Shown one piece after another: positions 41,143 through 51,600 of a DNA stretch of 58,974 bases. The stretch's first letter is position 1; each line of letters begins with the position of its first letter. The notes beneath the pieces are model-generated. The model ran no database searches and was not told where the DNA came from. It saw nothing but the letters and a program-made list of their open reading frames with translations. Origin of the DNA: Symbiodinium natans (lineage: Eukaryota > Sar > Dinophyceae > Suessiales > Symbiodiniaceae); the NCBI GenBank assembly GCA_905221605.1, contig CAJNDS010000853.1, forward strand, positions 1 through 58,974. The letters run 5' to 3'. Both the position numbers and the translations under genes were made by a program.

Positions 41143-42130
41143 GCTTGAGAAGCATCCTGGCTTCGGCATCATCTATGCACGTGCCCGGCAACAAGCAAGG
41201 AAAGAAAGCGAAGCAGCTCGGCAACAACAAACTGGCACGAAAGCCTTCTTGGCATCTTCGACCGGGTCAGCAGTCCGCGCTGGGGCCTGCAAGCGCAAGA
41301 CCATCCCAAGTAACCCTAGCTCCACAAACTTTGCAACACAGCTTCGACCGGTCCTGCTTTTCGGAATCTGAGAGCTTCGGTGCACCTGGCAGGGTTTTTG
41401 GCAACTGCACTGCCGCAGAAATCTGATGCAACCTCCAACCTGTGCCTGCGCCACGATTCCTTCCAAGTGACCACCTCCAAACAGCAGCAATACGTGCAAA
41501 GTAAAACGAATAGCCGAACAAGAACATGCTCTCGCACGAACAACAGAAGCGCCAAGCTGGGCCAGGATTGCCCACCTCTGGGGCGCTGCTTTCGCAGTCC
41601 TTGTAAGAAAAGCCATCATCGCGCAGCCTGCGGCCGAACAGCTGCGAGCAAGCAAAAGCACAAAAATCACCCACGTGCAACAACAAATCACAGGAAAAGA
41701 CCTGCAAAAAACTCCACACGAAAATGCCCAAGAAAAACCTCCCACGAAAACGACATTCTGGTGGGAAGGTCTGGCAAAAACAGATAAGCAACACGCCTGC
41801 TGATTAACATCGTCGAGACCCCCTTTTCCATTGCTTCCTGACAATTAGTTCCAGGTCGGACGCTTACCGTTGCACTACAGGTAGCCGATCTCAACAAATC
41901 AGCTGGATCTCGCCCACCAAACGGTTGAGCGCAAACGGGCTGCACAAATGAGCAAAAAAAATCTCAGAACAAGCCGGATTTTCAAACCCATGCTCCCGGA
42001 CTCAAGCCTCTGCAAGCGAAAATCAAAATTAAGCAAGTTCTTTCCCAGTGATGTGGTCGCTTCACTGAAACATCAAAATCGAGCAGCAAGCAGAATAGTA
42101 CAACTCAAAGTGGGAAAAAATCTCCAAGTC
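41143..42130. other. Right flank of the copia element; no clear gene
   Basis: The minus strand near 41230-41143 (TCIDDAEARMLLK) is the host side of the interrupted frame. Longer Cys/Phe-rich frames at 41844-41173 lack recognisable domains and may be chance. Confidence 0.35.
41805..41895 (-). other. Possible tRNA-derived (SINE-like) fragment
   Basis: The minus strand reads TAGTGCAACGGTAAGCG, which fits an A-box/D-arm, about 15 nt after GATCGGC. A weak B-box-like GGTCTCGACGA follows about 55 nt later. The anticodon stem does not pair, so it is not a functional tRNA gene. Confidence 0.2.
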
Positions 42131-42168
42131 AATCATGTAAAAGATTTGACACGCTTGGCACGCTGCTT

Positions 42169-42650
42169 GGTGGAGGGGTGCCGGCGTGCCAACCGTGCCA
42201 GGCATTTTGGCACACCGAGTTTTGGCAACGTGCCGGCGTGCCGGGCGTGCCAGAATTTTGGCACGCCGAGTTTTGGCAAAGTGCCGGTGTGCCGGGCGTG
42301 CCAGAATTTTGGCACGCCGAGTTATGGCAACGTGCCAGTGTGCCAGACGTGCCAAAAGGATTTGCCCCTCTAAGGGAAGCCCCCAGGATTGGGAGGGGGC
42401 TACCTGAGCGTTGCAGCCGCAACCGTGCAGCGTGCAGAGAGGGAGGCGTGCCAAAAATTCCGGCACGCTTGGCACGCTGGCACGCGGCCGCGGGGAGGCG
42501 TGCCAAAATTCCGGCACGCTTGGCACGCTGGCACGCGGCCGCGGGTAGGCGTGCCAAAATTCAGGCACGCTTGGCACGCTGGCACGCGGCCGCGGGTAGG
42601 CGTGCCAAAATTCCGGCACGCTTGGCACGCTGGCACGCGGCCGCGGGTAC
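42169..42650. repeat. Inverted pair of minisatellites (GTGCC/GGCAC)
   Basis: The left part has about three units of about 58-60 bp (GTGCCGGCGTGCCGGGCGTG...). The right part has four units of 51-52 bp starting AGGCGTGCC at 42444, 42496, 42547 and 42598, each with a GCGGCCGC NotI site. The complement of the left unit closely matches the right unit, so the arrays form the arms of a large hairpin around 42351-42435. The frames over it are repeat artefacts. Confidence 0.85.
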
Positions 42651-43232
42651 TTGAAGGATCGTGGTGCTTAGTATGTGGCTGCAGGGGTTTGCAAGGTTAG
42701 TAAACCCTGTAATTGCAGTTATAAGCTGCGCATCAAGAGATATATCTTCGGAAAGTTGCGCAAGTTGTTTGGAAGACTTAGTAACTGCAGACAAGAAGTT
42801 ATATGTGATTAGTTTTGTTTGTTTCACTTGTATGTGGTTAACCCTGAAATTATAAACAGGTTATGCCGGTTGTGGGAAGTGCTGTAAAGAGATGTGGAGG
42901 ATATGTATCTGATTTATAAGTGATGTAAGTTGACATACATGCATAGTTTTTACAGCAACATATGACATCTGTACCCGCGTTTCATGGGGCCAAAGCTCCG
43001 CCAGGTGGGGAACCACCAGCCGTCGATCCGGATGGCGCCTGCTGGTGCCCCACCACCCGCCTCTGCTTTGCAGCTTTTGTTTGAGTGCAGACTGCGATGT
43101 GCGCCGTGCCTGCCGTGCCTGACAGATGTCGTTGCAGACATGTCATTTTTGAAGATGCCTTGCAGCTGTCGGTGTTGAAGATGCCTTGCAGCTGTCGGTG
43201 TGCACGCGGTGCCCGTGCGACTGAAAGCATGA
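42651..43232. other. No gene seen
   Basis: An AT-richer stretch (about 42660-42960), then sequence leading into the next gene. A direct repeat, GATGCCTTGCAGCTGTCGGTGT, is present as two adjacent copies near 43155-43200 (written here as one unit split at GATGCCTTGCAG and CTGTCGGTGT). Confidence 0.4.
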
Positions 43233-45637
43233 ATGGGGATGATCGACTTGCAGGGCATCTTGCTCGCAGTCAGGTCAGACATTGACGTGGTTGCATGTTT
43301 CATTGGTGACACGCGCGCAGAGTTTGTTCGAGCAAAGCCTGAAGCCACCGAAGCCATGGCCTTGAAGCCAGAACTTGTTCAGCAGTGCACGGAACTTCTC
43401 CGCGACGCTGAAGATGGCGACAGACTTGTCAAGAGTGTCCACGATGTCCTGGGCCTGCTGGAGCGGCATGGGCACGTGTACTCCATTCAACTCAAGCCGG
43501 CCATGGTGGGAGTGAGTCCGTTGAACCGTGACGGAAGCGGTGTCAATCCCGTGGATTGTCATGACCTGCTTGGTGATATCCTCTCCGCAGGCTTTGTAGC
43601 GTCCCGCGTCACGGCCATCGCCGTGGAGCCTGGCAGTGCTTCGGAACTTGACTGGAACGTCTCTTTCTTCCGGGAGGCGCATGGGTTACTGGGGTCCATC
43701 GACCCGACACAGGTCAAGGCCCTGTCCCTGGCCGGATCCCATACCAACGCGGTCCTCCGCCTGTTCTCCCAGGAGGTCGAGCACCAAGGTGACGAGACAG
43801 TCACCCACCAAGGCCGACTCAACATGGAGTTGCTCAAAAAGAAAGACCCGGAGTTTTACAGGGCGGTTGAAGACGGCCTGACATGGAAAGTGCTGGGCAA
43901 AGCCGTGTCCATACAGCTACCGCAGTTGCTCAGCCTCGTGCAGCGAATGGGGAACACAACTCTCCAGCGCGGCGAGCACGAGCTGCAGCTCATGCGGCGT
44001 GTGCACGCCATTTGGCTCTCTCTGAGCGCAGGCGGCGCAGGAGGCTCGCACGTGGACTTTTTAGTCGTGAAAAAGCGAGCCCTCACGGGCAAAAGCCTGC
44101 ATGCTGCGGCCTTGCCGCACATTTACACGTTCGCGCTGAAACTCTGCGGAGGAAGCTCCCCCTTCCTCCTGGACGAAACCGAAAGATTTGTCCGGTTGCA
44201 CTCCCCCAGCACAAGATCCCTGGGCGCCGAGTTCTGGCAGAAGGTGTCGGTAGATGTGAAGGGAGTGCAGCAGTGTCCTCGCTTCCGACACGCTGTTGTG
44301 ACTCGTCATTCAGACGGCGCACTCATGGTTTTGCATGTAGCATGTCCCCCCGCCCCCTGGATGCACTCTCATTTTTGTTCATGCATGAGCCTTGCGTGCG
44401 TCATCAGGTGAAGCTGGCATACTGTAAGGAGTGTGTCGGTCAAGGCGACATCCGCAGGATGCTGAGCAAGGACGTTTTGCCCAGCGTTCGCGAGAGCGAC
44501 AACATCATGTGCACATGGAGAAGGCTGATTGAGCCCCATCTTCCCAGTGATCCGGACCAAAAGAAGGCACTGGACTCCGTTCTCAGCTATGGCGACATGA
44601 ACCTGGCAGCCTTCACATTGAGTCTCACAAGCGTGGCGGCGGACCTGCAAAAGTACAAGTCTGCAGAGGCACTGGCGCACGACCTCGTACTAGTGATGAA
44701 AGGCCTCCTGGGTGTGGATCTGGTGTCACCCTGGGAGGCGCACGCTGGCCAGAAGGATGACAGCCAGGCCAGCCAGGGTGAGAAATCCTCGCCCTCTGCA
44801 GCTGGAAGTGGCATGATGAGGGAGCTGCACGAGGACGGATCCGTCAAGGAGACGTCGCAGCTGATGGCTGAGAGCGGGTTCCAAGTCGGCATGCATGTCA
44901 AGCGCAAGGGCGACGGCGAGTGTGGCTGCATCCAGAAGATCCTCCAGGGACGTGTGCATTTGAGCAAGCCGGACGGCACCACAGGCCGGCTGAGCGTCGA
45001 CAGTTTCCTGCGTGGGGACTGGAATCAATACACGCCCAAGGCCCAGCCGGAGCTTCTGGAAGACTTGACCGTGCACAAGCCGCAAAGCTTTCCCGACTTC
45101 CAGCACGCAGCCATGATGGCCGACATGATCCTGGACCTGCGCGACCTGCTGGAGAAGCACCATGAGCATGCCTGTCACGGGAAGCTGCACTTGCAGTTGA
45201 AGCCTCGCAAAGTCCTGCTGGCGGCTGCGTTCATCGGCAAGAACAAGCTCACTTTGGTTCCGGCTGGTGTCCAGGTCAAGCACGGGCCCAAGAAGCCAGA
45301 AGACGCACTCTTCCAGATCCAAGCCCCGACGGCCGGATACTACTTCTGGATCCAGCCCCTTACGGTCTTTCCCAAGGTCGAGGGCGAAGCCGGCTTCGTG
45401 AACCCTGCGTTCTTCGTGCAGCCCCTGGCGGAGGAGGAGGCCGTCAATATGGACATTGTGTACGTCAAGGGCAGCCGCTGCCGGAATGTGACGTACCCCG
45501 TGCTTAGGAACACGAAGGACCTGCAGCAGGGAGATGTGTTGTATCTGCAGAAGAACAAGGCCCCGGTGCAGTTGGAGCCCTTGCAGGCGGACTCCCCCCC
45601 CAAGAAGCGGCTGAGAAGTAAGGGCGCCCTTGCTTGA
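43233..45637 (+). CDS. Two-exon host gene, large unknown protein
   Basis: Exon 1 (43233-44336, 368 codons from the first good ATG) and exon 2 (44408-45637, stop TGA) are joined by a 71-bp GT-AG intron. The donor is GCAT|GTAGCATG and the acceptor CATCAG|GTG, and codon phase is 0 at both edges. The predicted protein has about 777 residues. It contains long helical stretches, IWLSLSAGGAGGSHVDFLVV in exon 1, and in exon 2 a putative small beta domain (VGMHVKRKGDGECGCIQKIL...VHLSKPDGTTGRL) and a Lys/Arg C-terminus (PPKKRLRSK) like a nuclear signal. I recognise no family. Upstream in-frame sequence could extend it. The next gene lies 278 bp downstream on the same strand, fitting same-strand dinoflagellate gene runs. 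Confidence 0.75.
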
Positions 45638-45915
45638 GCAGCGCCTGTCAGCGGAACCACGCAGCGACAGTCTTCCGGGAAGCGAACCACATTAGCACGA
45701 CATGCTGCAGTCTCGAAAAGCTCGCACGCACGCATGTGTATAGGGAGTGAGTCAGTGCTCATGCCGCGCCGCTGGACTTTGCCTGTCTGCGTGCGCGAAC
45801 AGTTCATGTGTGAGCATTGATCGTGATGATATGTATCCCGCAGAGACGAGCATCTACAAAGGTGTATATATGTGTAGCTCATCTCGCATCGGTCTTGGGT
45901 GGCTGACGGCGCCTG

Positions 45916-46560
45916 ATGGAGCCCGAGGCTTCTGCCGAAGAGGCACGCTCTCCTTCTGCGGAGGAAGAAGCTGCTGGGCCAGGGGACTTCGTCATGGAGA
46001 CTCTGCAGGTAATCAAGTACGGCGCTAAGAACTGGGTTCCGAAGCAAAAAGACGAAAACGGCACCACGTGGATCTACTTGGCGAAGTGGGACCGTCACTT
46101 CGTGCACTTCGTGCATGGGAAGTTTCTTGACCTCTCCAAGAAAAATCGGGACGGTGTGTCCGTGGACTCGCAGTTCTTCGACGACATGCTTGCAAACAGA
46201 CAGACTGCATTCAACGGCGCAATGCAGGAGCGGCTCCGGGACGAGGACGAAGAACAGGCGCCCCGTGCAAAGAAGCAGAAAGTCGTCAAAGCCACTCCAA
46301 GCAAGCATGCGAGCTTAGCCCCGCATCACGTGAGCATGCAGCTGCCACCTGTCGACGGCATCGAGCATGCCTGCAAAGTCCTGTGGCTCGGCATGGGCAC
46401 GAAAGGCATATGGTTGGAGTTCTCAGCAGACGTGGTGCGCCATGTTCGCAAGGGACTTCAGAAGTCAGTGGCTAGGCGCCGCCAGCCGAAGGCGAAGAGC
46501 TGTCAGGCGAAGGCGAAGACTCGCCAGTCCAAGGCGACGCCGGCGACAGTGAACGAGTGA
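45916..46560 (+). CDS. Small basic-tailed host protein, unknown
   Basis: 214 codons in one frame. An acidic N-terminus (MEPEASAEEARSPSAEEEAA) leads to a folded-looking part (WVPKQKDENGTTWIYLAKWD, then RHFVHFVHGKFLDLSKK). Then come a DEDEEQAPRAKKQKVVK nuclear-signal-like stretch, a second compact part (VLWLGMGTKGIWLEFSADVV) and a Lys/Arg/Gln-rich tail ending at 46560. The composition suggests a nuclear or nucleic-acid-binding protein. That is inference only. Confidence 0.6.
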   Translation: MEPEASAEEARSPSAEEEAAGPGDFVMETLQVIKYGAKNWVPKQKDENGTTWIYLAKWDRHFVHFVHGKFLDLSKKNRDGVSVDSQFFDDMLANRQTAFNGAMQERLRDEDEEQAPRAKKQKVVKATPSKHASLAPHHVSMQLPPVDGIEHACKVLWLGMGTKGIWLEFSADVVRHVRKGLQKSVARRRQPKAKSCQAKAKTRQSKATPATVNE

Positions 46561-47229
46561 GTGCCATGTTCGGTCATGCACGCCCTTGCAGGGCTCGCAC
46601 AGCTCGCGGGCAGTGACTTGATGCAGATGTGCGTGTGTACATTGCTCTCTTCCGCTTGGTTGATGTTCCTCGGCAGCCTTGTGAAAAGGGCATTCGGTAT
46701 CATGCTGCTGCCGTGGCAGCAGGTTTGCGCTGCGGTGTCCGTGGTTTAGACGCATGTCTGTCACTGTTTGCCACCTTGTGCTGAATTCTTCATGTCCTTG
46801 CAGGCTCTGACACATGGCCTTGGGCCATCGACGGTGCTACAGGTCTTTCGCAGAGCAGCCCTGCATGGGCACCAAAACACGTGCACAGAGGTCACAACTC
46901 GTATCCACAGATGCTCCTTCTCTCTTTTGCCTTCGTAGTGAGTTCCTCGAGTCGCCATGGCTGCCTACTACTCGTGCTCGCTTGCCACAGATGCACGGGT
47001 GTCGCAGGACCGCATGTGTGTACGTGCTGTTTTTAACGTTTGCAGCCGCATGTGCGTGTGGCTGTATATATTTACCCGGAAGGACAGTGCGGAGTGGTGG
47101 AGCTTCAGCCAAGCGGCCCTCTTGGGCGGACTGAAGCGGGAGGCCTGCACGTCTGGCTGAACCGCTGACCGTTCAAGTTTGTGAGGGTATATACGGTTCA
47201 ATAAGGGCTTTGTCTATATATATATATAT
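46561..47229. other. No gene seen
   Basis: Probably the 3' flank of the preceding gene. Only short frames, no repeats. An (AT)n tract lies at 47216-47231. Confidence 0.45.
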
Positions 47230-47355
47230 ATCAACCCTAAACCCCAAACCCTCAACCGGTTTAGGGTTTACAGGGTCCTATATAGGGTTTAGGGTCTATA
47301 TATAGGGTTTTGAGTTTAGGGTTTAGGGTCTCTCTAAACTATATAGGGTTGAGGG
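47230..47355. repeat. Mixed TTTAGGG / CCCTAAA patch
   Basis: Short C-strand then G-strand units interleaved with TATATAGGG. Confidence 0.7.
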
Positions 47356-47462
47356 TTTGCCTTCTGGGGTTACTATTAGGGTTTGGGGTTTGCCGTTTGG
47401 CGTTCTGGGTCGGGTTCAGGCGTGATTTCTGGTTGACACTCTTATATAGGGGGATTCGCCGA

Positions 47463-48337
47463 CAGGAGGGAGCCGACTTGGCTTGGAGAGCCGACACCGC
47501 CCGGCTGTCCTGGAGCCGGCAGAAGGGCTGGAGGATCCAAATGCTGGATTGTCCTGTCCTTGGCTTTCTTTGTAGTACTTACGGAGACCTCCTGCGGGCA
47601 TGCAGCGTCTCCAGGTGGGCTGACTCTCTTTCGCTCGCATCAGGGCGGGCGCTACACGCCGCCGTCTGAAGGATCGACCTGGTATATAGGGTTTCATGTT
47701 GAAACAGCAGTCTATATTTTTGTTTGGCCAGGCTGGGAATTCCAGGACTGGGACAACGAATGGGTGCCCTCGACACTGCGACTCGAGGACAGAGTTCAGA
47801 GTTTAGGGTTTTAGGGTTTGGGGTTTAGGGTTTATAAAGGATTATAGGGTTGTCTAAACCCTAAACCCTAAACCCTAAACCCTAAACCCTATAAACCCTA
47901 TAAACCCTAAACCCTAAACCCTAAACCCTAAACCCTAAACCCTAAACCCTAAACCCTAAACCCTAAACCCTAACAGGAGCTGGATTCGCACGCGCCAACG
48001 CCCGATTTCGAGGAGGAGGACAGTTTGGAGGAAACAGAAACCGTGAGGCGAGATTGCTATGTGTGCACACATGCAGGAATCGTCCGAGAAGGAGGAGGAG
48101 GCATTGGATAAGGACGGCGACTCGAAGGTTGGGGCGTTGCATGTGCTCGGCAGCAAGATGTTGTGCACCGGTTATTTTGTGCTTCGTAATTGCGCTTGAC
48201 CGCAGGGCCCAGCAATTGTGCTGAAGCCCAAAGCGAAAGAGAAGGTCCATTTAAGTTTTGGGGTTTAGGGTTATATAGGTCTTATAGGGTTAGTCTCTCC
48301 CTCTGGCCAGGCGAAGCAAAGGAAGCGATCCCTGAAG
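47463..48337 (+). CDS. 5' part of a host gene built from tiny exons, unknown
   Basis: Exons with GT-AG borders and matching phase are 47732-47793 (WEFQDWDNEWVPSTLRLEDR), 47977-48042 (ELDSHAPTPDFEEEDSLEET ET), 48077-48127 (ESSEKEEEALDKDGDSK), 48206-48244 (GPAIVLKPKAKEK) and 48311-48337 (AKQRKRSLK). The last four are whole codons long (66, 51, 39 and 27 bp). An earlier exon from about 47463 (EGADLAWRADTARLSW) is likely but its end is unsettled. The protein is acidic, then strongly basic. One intron is 34 bp. The intron before 47977 is mostly CCCTAAA repeat and ends CCCTAACAG. The gene probably continues at 56228, with element 2 lying in the intron between. Function unknown. Confidence 0.6.
47806..47973. 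repeat. TTTAGGG then CCCTAAA array with a polarity switch, in an intron
   Basis: G-strand units at 47806-47835 switch to C-strand units at 47853-47973. The array's right edge supplies the sequence just before the splice acceptor. Confidence 0.85.
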
Positions 48338-48392
48338 GTGGAACTCGTTCTGTCCATTTCGGGTTTAGAGGGTTTAGGGTTTAGGGTTATAT

Positions 48393-48472
48393 AAGGATTC
48401 GCTCAGGCCTTTTTGCACCTTGTCCTGAAGGTCACATGCTCACGGCGGCTTTGCCGCGAGGTTGCTGGAGCA
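48393..48472 (-). repeat. Split direct repeat B2 of element 2 (outer)
   Basis: 80 bp matching B1 (AAGGATTCGCTCAGGCC...GTTGCTGGAGCA). It shares GATTC, TTTTGCA and GGTCACA landmarks with the B repeats of element 1 and contains a GCGGC-TTT-GCCGC hairpin. Confidence 0.9.
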
Positions 48473-48495
48473 AGGGCGAGGGCGCGGAGGGCGGG

Positions 48496-48539
48496 TCGAG
48501 CTTGAGAGGTGCATCGGCGAAGCTCATCCTTAACAGTCA
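48496..48539 (-). repeat. Split direct repeat A2 of element 2
   Basis: 44 bp identical to A1 (TCGAGCTTGAGAGG...TTAACAGTCA). It shares GAGCTTGAG, GCTCATC and AGTCA with the A repeats of element 1. Confidence 0.9.
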
Positions 48540-48618
48540 AGGATTCGCTCAGGCCTTTTTGCACCTTGTCCTGAAGGTCACATGCTCACGGCGGCTTTGC
48601 CGCGAGGTTGCTGGAGCA
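48539..48618 (-). repeat. Split direct repeat B1 of element 2 (inner)
   Basis: 80 bp matching B2, overlapping A2 by one base. The pol stop lies 37 bp away. Confidence 0.9.
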
Positions 48619-48655
48619 CACCCGACCTTTAAAGCATTGTTAAGCACCCACCTCG

Positions 48656-51600
48656 TCAAGCGTTATACACGCCTTGCTTCAGCAAAGGTAAGCGAAGGCT
48701 AGGCTGCACAGATAGCCTTCGACACCACTTGGCAAACGAAAAAGCTTCATGGAAGCCGCTTGCCCAAGCAAAAATGTTGTCCCGAGTGCTTGTTGGAAGC
48801 CTCGGCAAGTACATCAGGGAGGATGTTTCCTGGACGTAGATCTCCATGACTTTGGTGGTAATCCACCGCCCCCGTCTCCTCACATAGTCCGGAGACTCAG
48901 TTGTAAGCATCAACCATGTTGCACCTCCAGCGCGCAAACTGGCTAAGTCGAAGTCGCGGAGCTCGGGCACAGCTCCGTCCTGAAGGCCTATTGCACTGAG
49001 TAGCTTCCTGAAGCGGGCTCGTAACGTAGAGCCCGAGCGGGCCCACAGTCTGTCAGAAGCTGCCAACTGGGCAAAGGCGAAGACCACAACATCGACGAGG
49101 TCCGGCTGATCTAGCTTTAGGCTTTGATGCTTTGCTGCCCTGAAGCGGGTCTTCGGTTCGAGGATGGACATGAAGACTTGCCGTGTTCCCCAACCACATT
49201 CCCGCCCAACGTCCTCAGGCAGAACGAGGTCGCGGCGCCTCGCTGCCATCACTTCTCCCACTCTTGCAAGTCCTCCCCAACATAGGGCTATGACGCCAGC
49301 AACATCATCCCAACCCCAAAGAAAGGCGACAGTGAGAATCGCCAGAAGCACTTGCCAGGGCAGAGCTGTATGGTGCGTAGGCGGCTCCAAGCGCTGCCAA
49401 GAAAAGGCCAGATCCCATGAGGCCTGGAGCTGGCGCCTTATGCTCGGGCACTGCACTGAGAAGGCGTTCAATGTCTCGGCATAATGGTAGTATGGCCTCC
49501 CTTCTTCGAAAAGCCATTGCCCGTACCATATGAAAACCTCATTCACCTGCTCAATGTCGCGCTTTGCCAGCTCCACCAGGCCGTCCCACGTACGGCCTCT
49601 TCGCAGCAACCAGGAAGCGAAAAGCTCTCTAAGTTTCTCCCGTCGGTCCTTCGTTGACTGCAGAGCGGGCCTGCCTCTTTCCAAACCAGAGCCAGCGCGG
49701 GCTTGTCGCCTCTCTTCGACAGTCTTACGGGCCCGCGCATTTTCCATGGCGGCGGCGGGTTGGAAACTACTCAAGACCAGCACAAAACCCTGAATCCTGC
49801 CTAAGGTCCAAAAGGGCGAAAGGAAGCGCTGAGGCCCACGCAGGAAAGAAAGACCGAAGCAAAGTCCAACCGCGACACAAGGGCCCTCCCCGGGAAAACC
49901 CAAAGTGGCATCAAAGTCAAGACCTGTGAAAGCACGGAAAGGCAGTGAGGCGAAGCGGGACTCATCAGAGGAGAGGGGCAAATCAGCAACAGGCGAATGC
50001 AAAGCAAAGACCAGGCGGACCCAATTTGCAGCCCATCGTTTCAGCCGCGGCCGGGCAGTATCGCGCTCAATGCGGGCAAGATCCCAGAAGTCTGGCCCCA
50101 AGGCCTGCACAGGAACATCAATGGGCCGGTCTCGAGTCGGCCCATCTGCAGGGATCCATCTAGTGGGGCAGAAGAGCCCCCCGGGATACAGGCCAGCAGC
50201 AAGGCAAGTCGAAGAGGTGCGGCGGGTGACATGGCGGAGACCTGCAGATGGGGACCGACCCTTGACAACTGCGCATCTTGCAACATTCGAGTCACAAAGG
50301 GTAATAAACCTGGCCGGGGCCTGCTTCAATCCGACGCGTTTGAACAACCTGGCGAGCGACGAAGCCTCCAAGATGTTTATGTGAACCTGGCCTTTCCAAG
50401 CCCAGACCTCATCACAGGACCAAGGAAGAGACAAGGCGAGGTCAGCAGGAGCAATCCTCTCGAGGCCTTCTACAGCAAGGTCGTTCTGCCTAAGTGCCGC
50501 AAACCGAGTCCTCAGCTCTCGATCGAAACACCCCGCGAGGGCAGTAGCGAAAGCCGGGGGCACAGCACCAGTTGGTTTTGCTGAGTGGCCCCTGACCTGC
50601 CTGTGTTTTCCCAAACAGGAGCACTGCGCCACGGCAGCAGATGCATCAAGCCGAGCTGTGATAAAGCGTAAGCTTTTTAGGAAAGGCGAACCGAAAGCAC
50701 AAGAATCTGACTTTCCAAGCGAGACATGAGGCTTCTGAAGGAAATCCAGAACGCTGGCTGAGGACCAGGCGGGAGAAGACGTCGGCATCTCCAGCATCGC
50801 CGGGACGTCAGCATATATGCACTTCTGCAACACAGCCAGGGCCCTGCCTACACAAGCCTTTGCCTTATGGAGAAAACCGCCTGCAGCAGAAGAGGCTCCA
50901 AGTCCAGGGGGCGAAAGGAAGAGCGCCCGCACCCTATCTGCCTCGATCATAAAGAAAAGCCACTCAATGAAGCGAGGCACCGCCAGAGAGAAATGAGGCG
51001 ACAAGACAGGGTCCAGTAGCGGGCCGCAAGTCCAACCCTTTTCGGCCAGCTCTGACAGCAGAAGGCATGGGGCTCGAGCGAATGCAACAAAGTCGAAAAA
51101 GAAAGCCAGGGGCCGCTCCGGCTGCTCTCGCTTTGGATCCTGAACTGCCTCCTCCCACATAGGATCAATGCGCTGCAGTAAGGCCTGAGCCGGGGCACAA
51201 ACACGCGCATAGCCCCCCTTTCGGTCAGCGGAGTGCCATAGGGGTGCACGGAGGTGCTGAGGCAGGGGAGCCGACACGACTGCCCCCTTTTGCTCCGAAG
51301 CGTCAGTTGCATACAAGCGGTCGGCATAAGGAGCGGAGACGTCGGCACAGGCCAGCGGAGCCAAGGCAACGGCAAGCTGAAACTCCTGAGCGATCCTTCT
51401 TGGAAGCTTCACTATTTTGGGGCTCTGAGGGTCCAAAAGCCCGGAGGGCGCCAGGCCAAAAGCCTCCGAGAACACTGCGAAGCAAGGGCGCCGAAAGGTG
51501 AAAACAGAGGTCCATGAACCGAGAAGGCACGCATGGAGGGCATCGCTGGTCGCCGGAAGCAGGCAAAGGTCCAAGGTCAGGCTGGCCAAAGCGAAGCGTT

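Noticed and set aside
42062-42628. Overlapping frames rich in Pro, Ala and Cys on both strands
   Set aside because: Repeat-unit translations of the inverted minisatellites.
43883-44407. Plus-strand open frame upstream of exon 2 in the 43.2-45.6 kb gene
   Set aside because: It overlaps exon 1 in another frame. The phase-0 71-bp intron gives a better joined protein.
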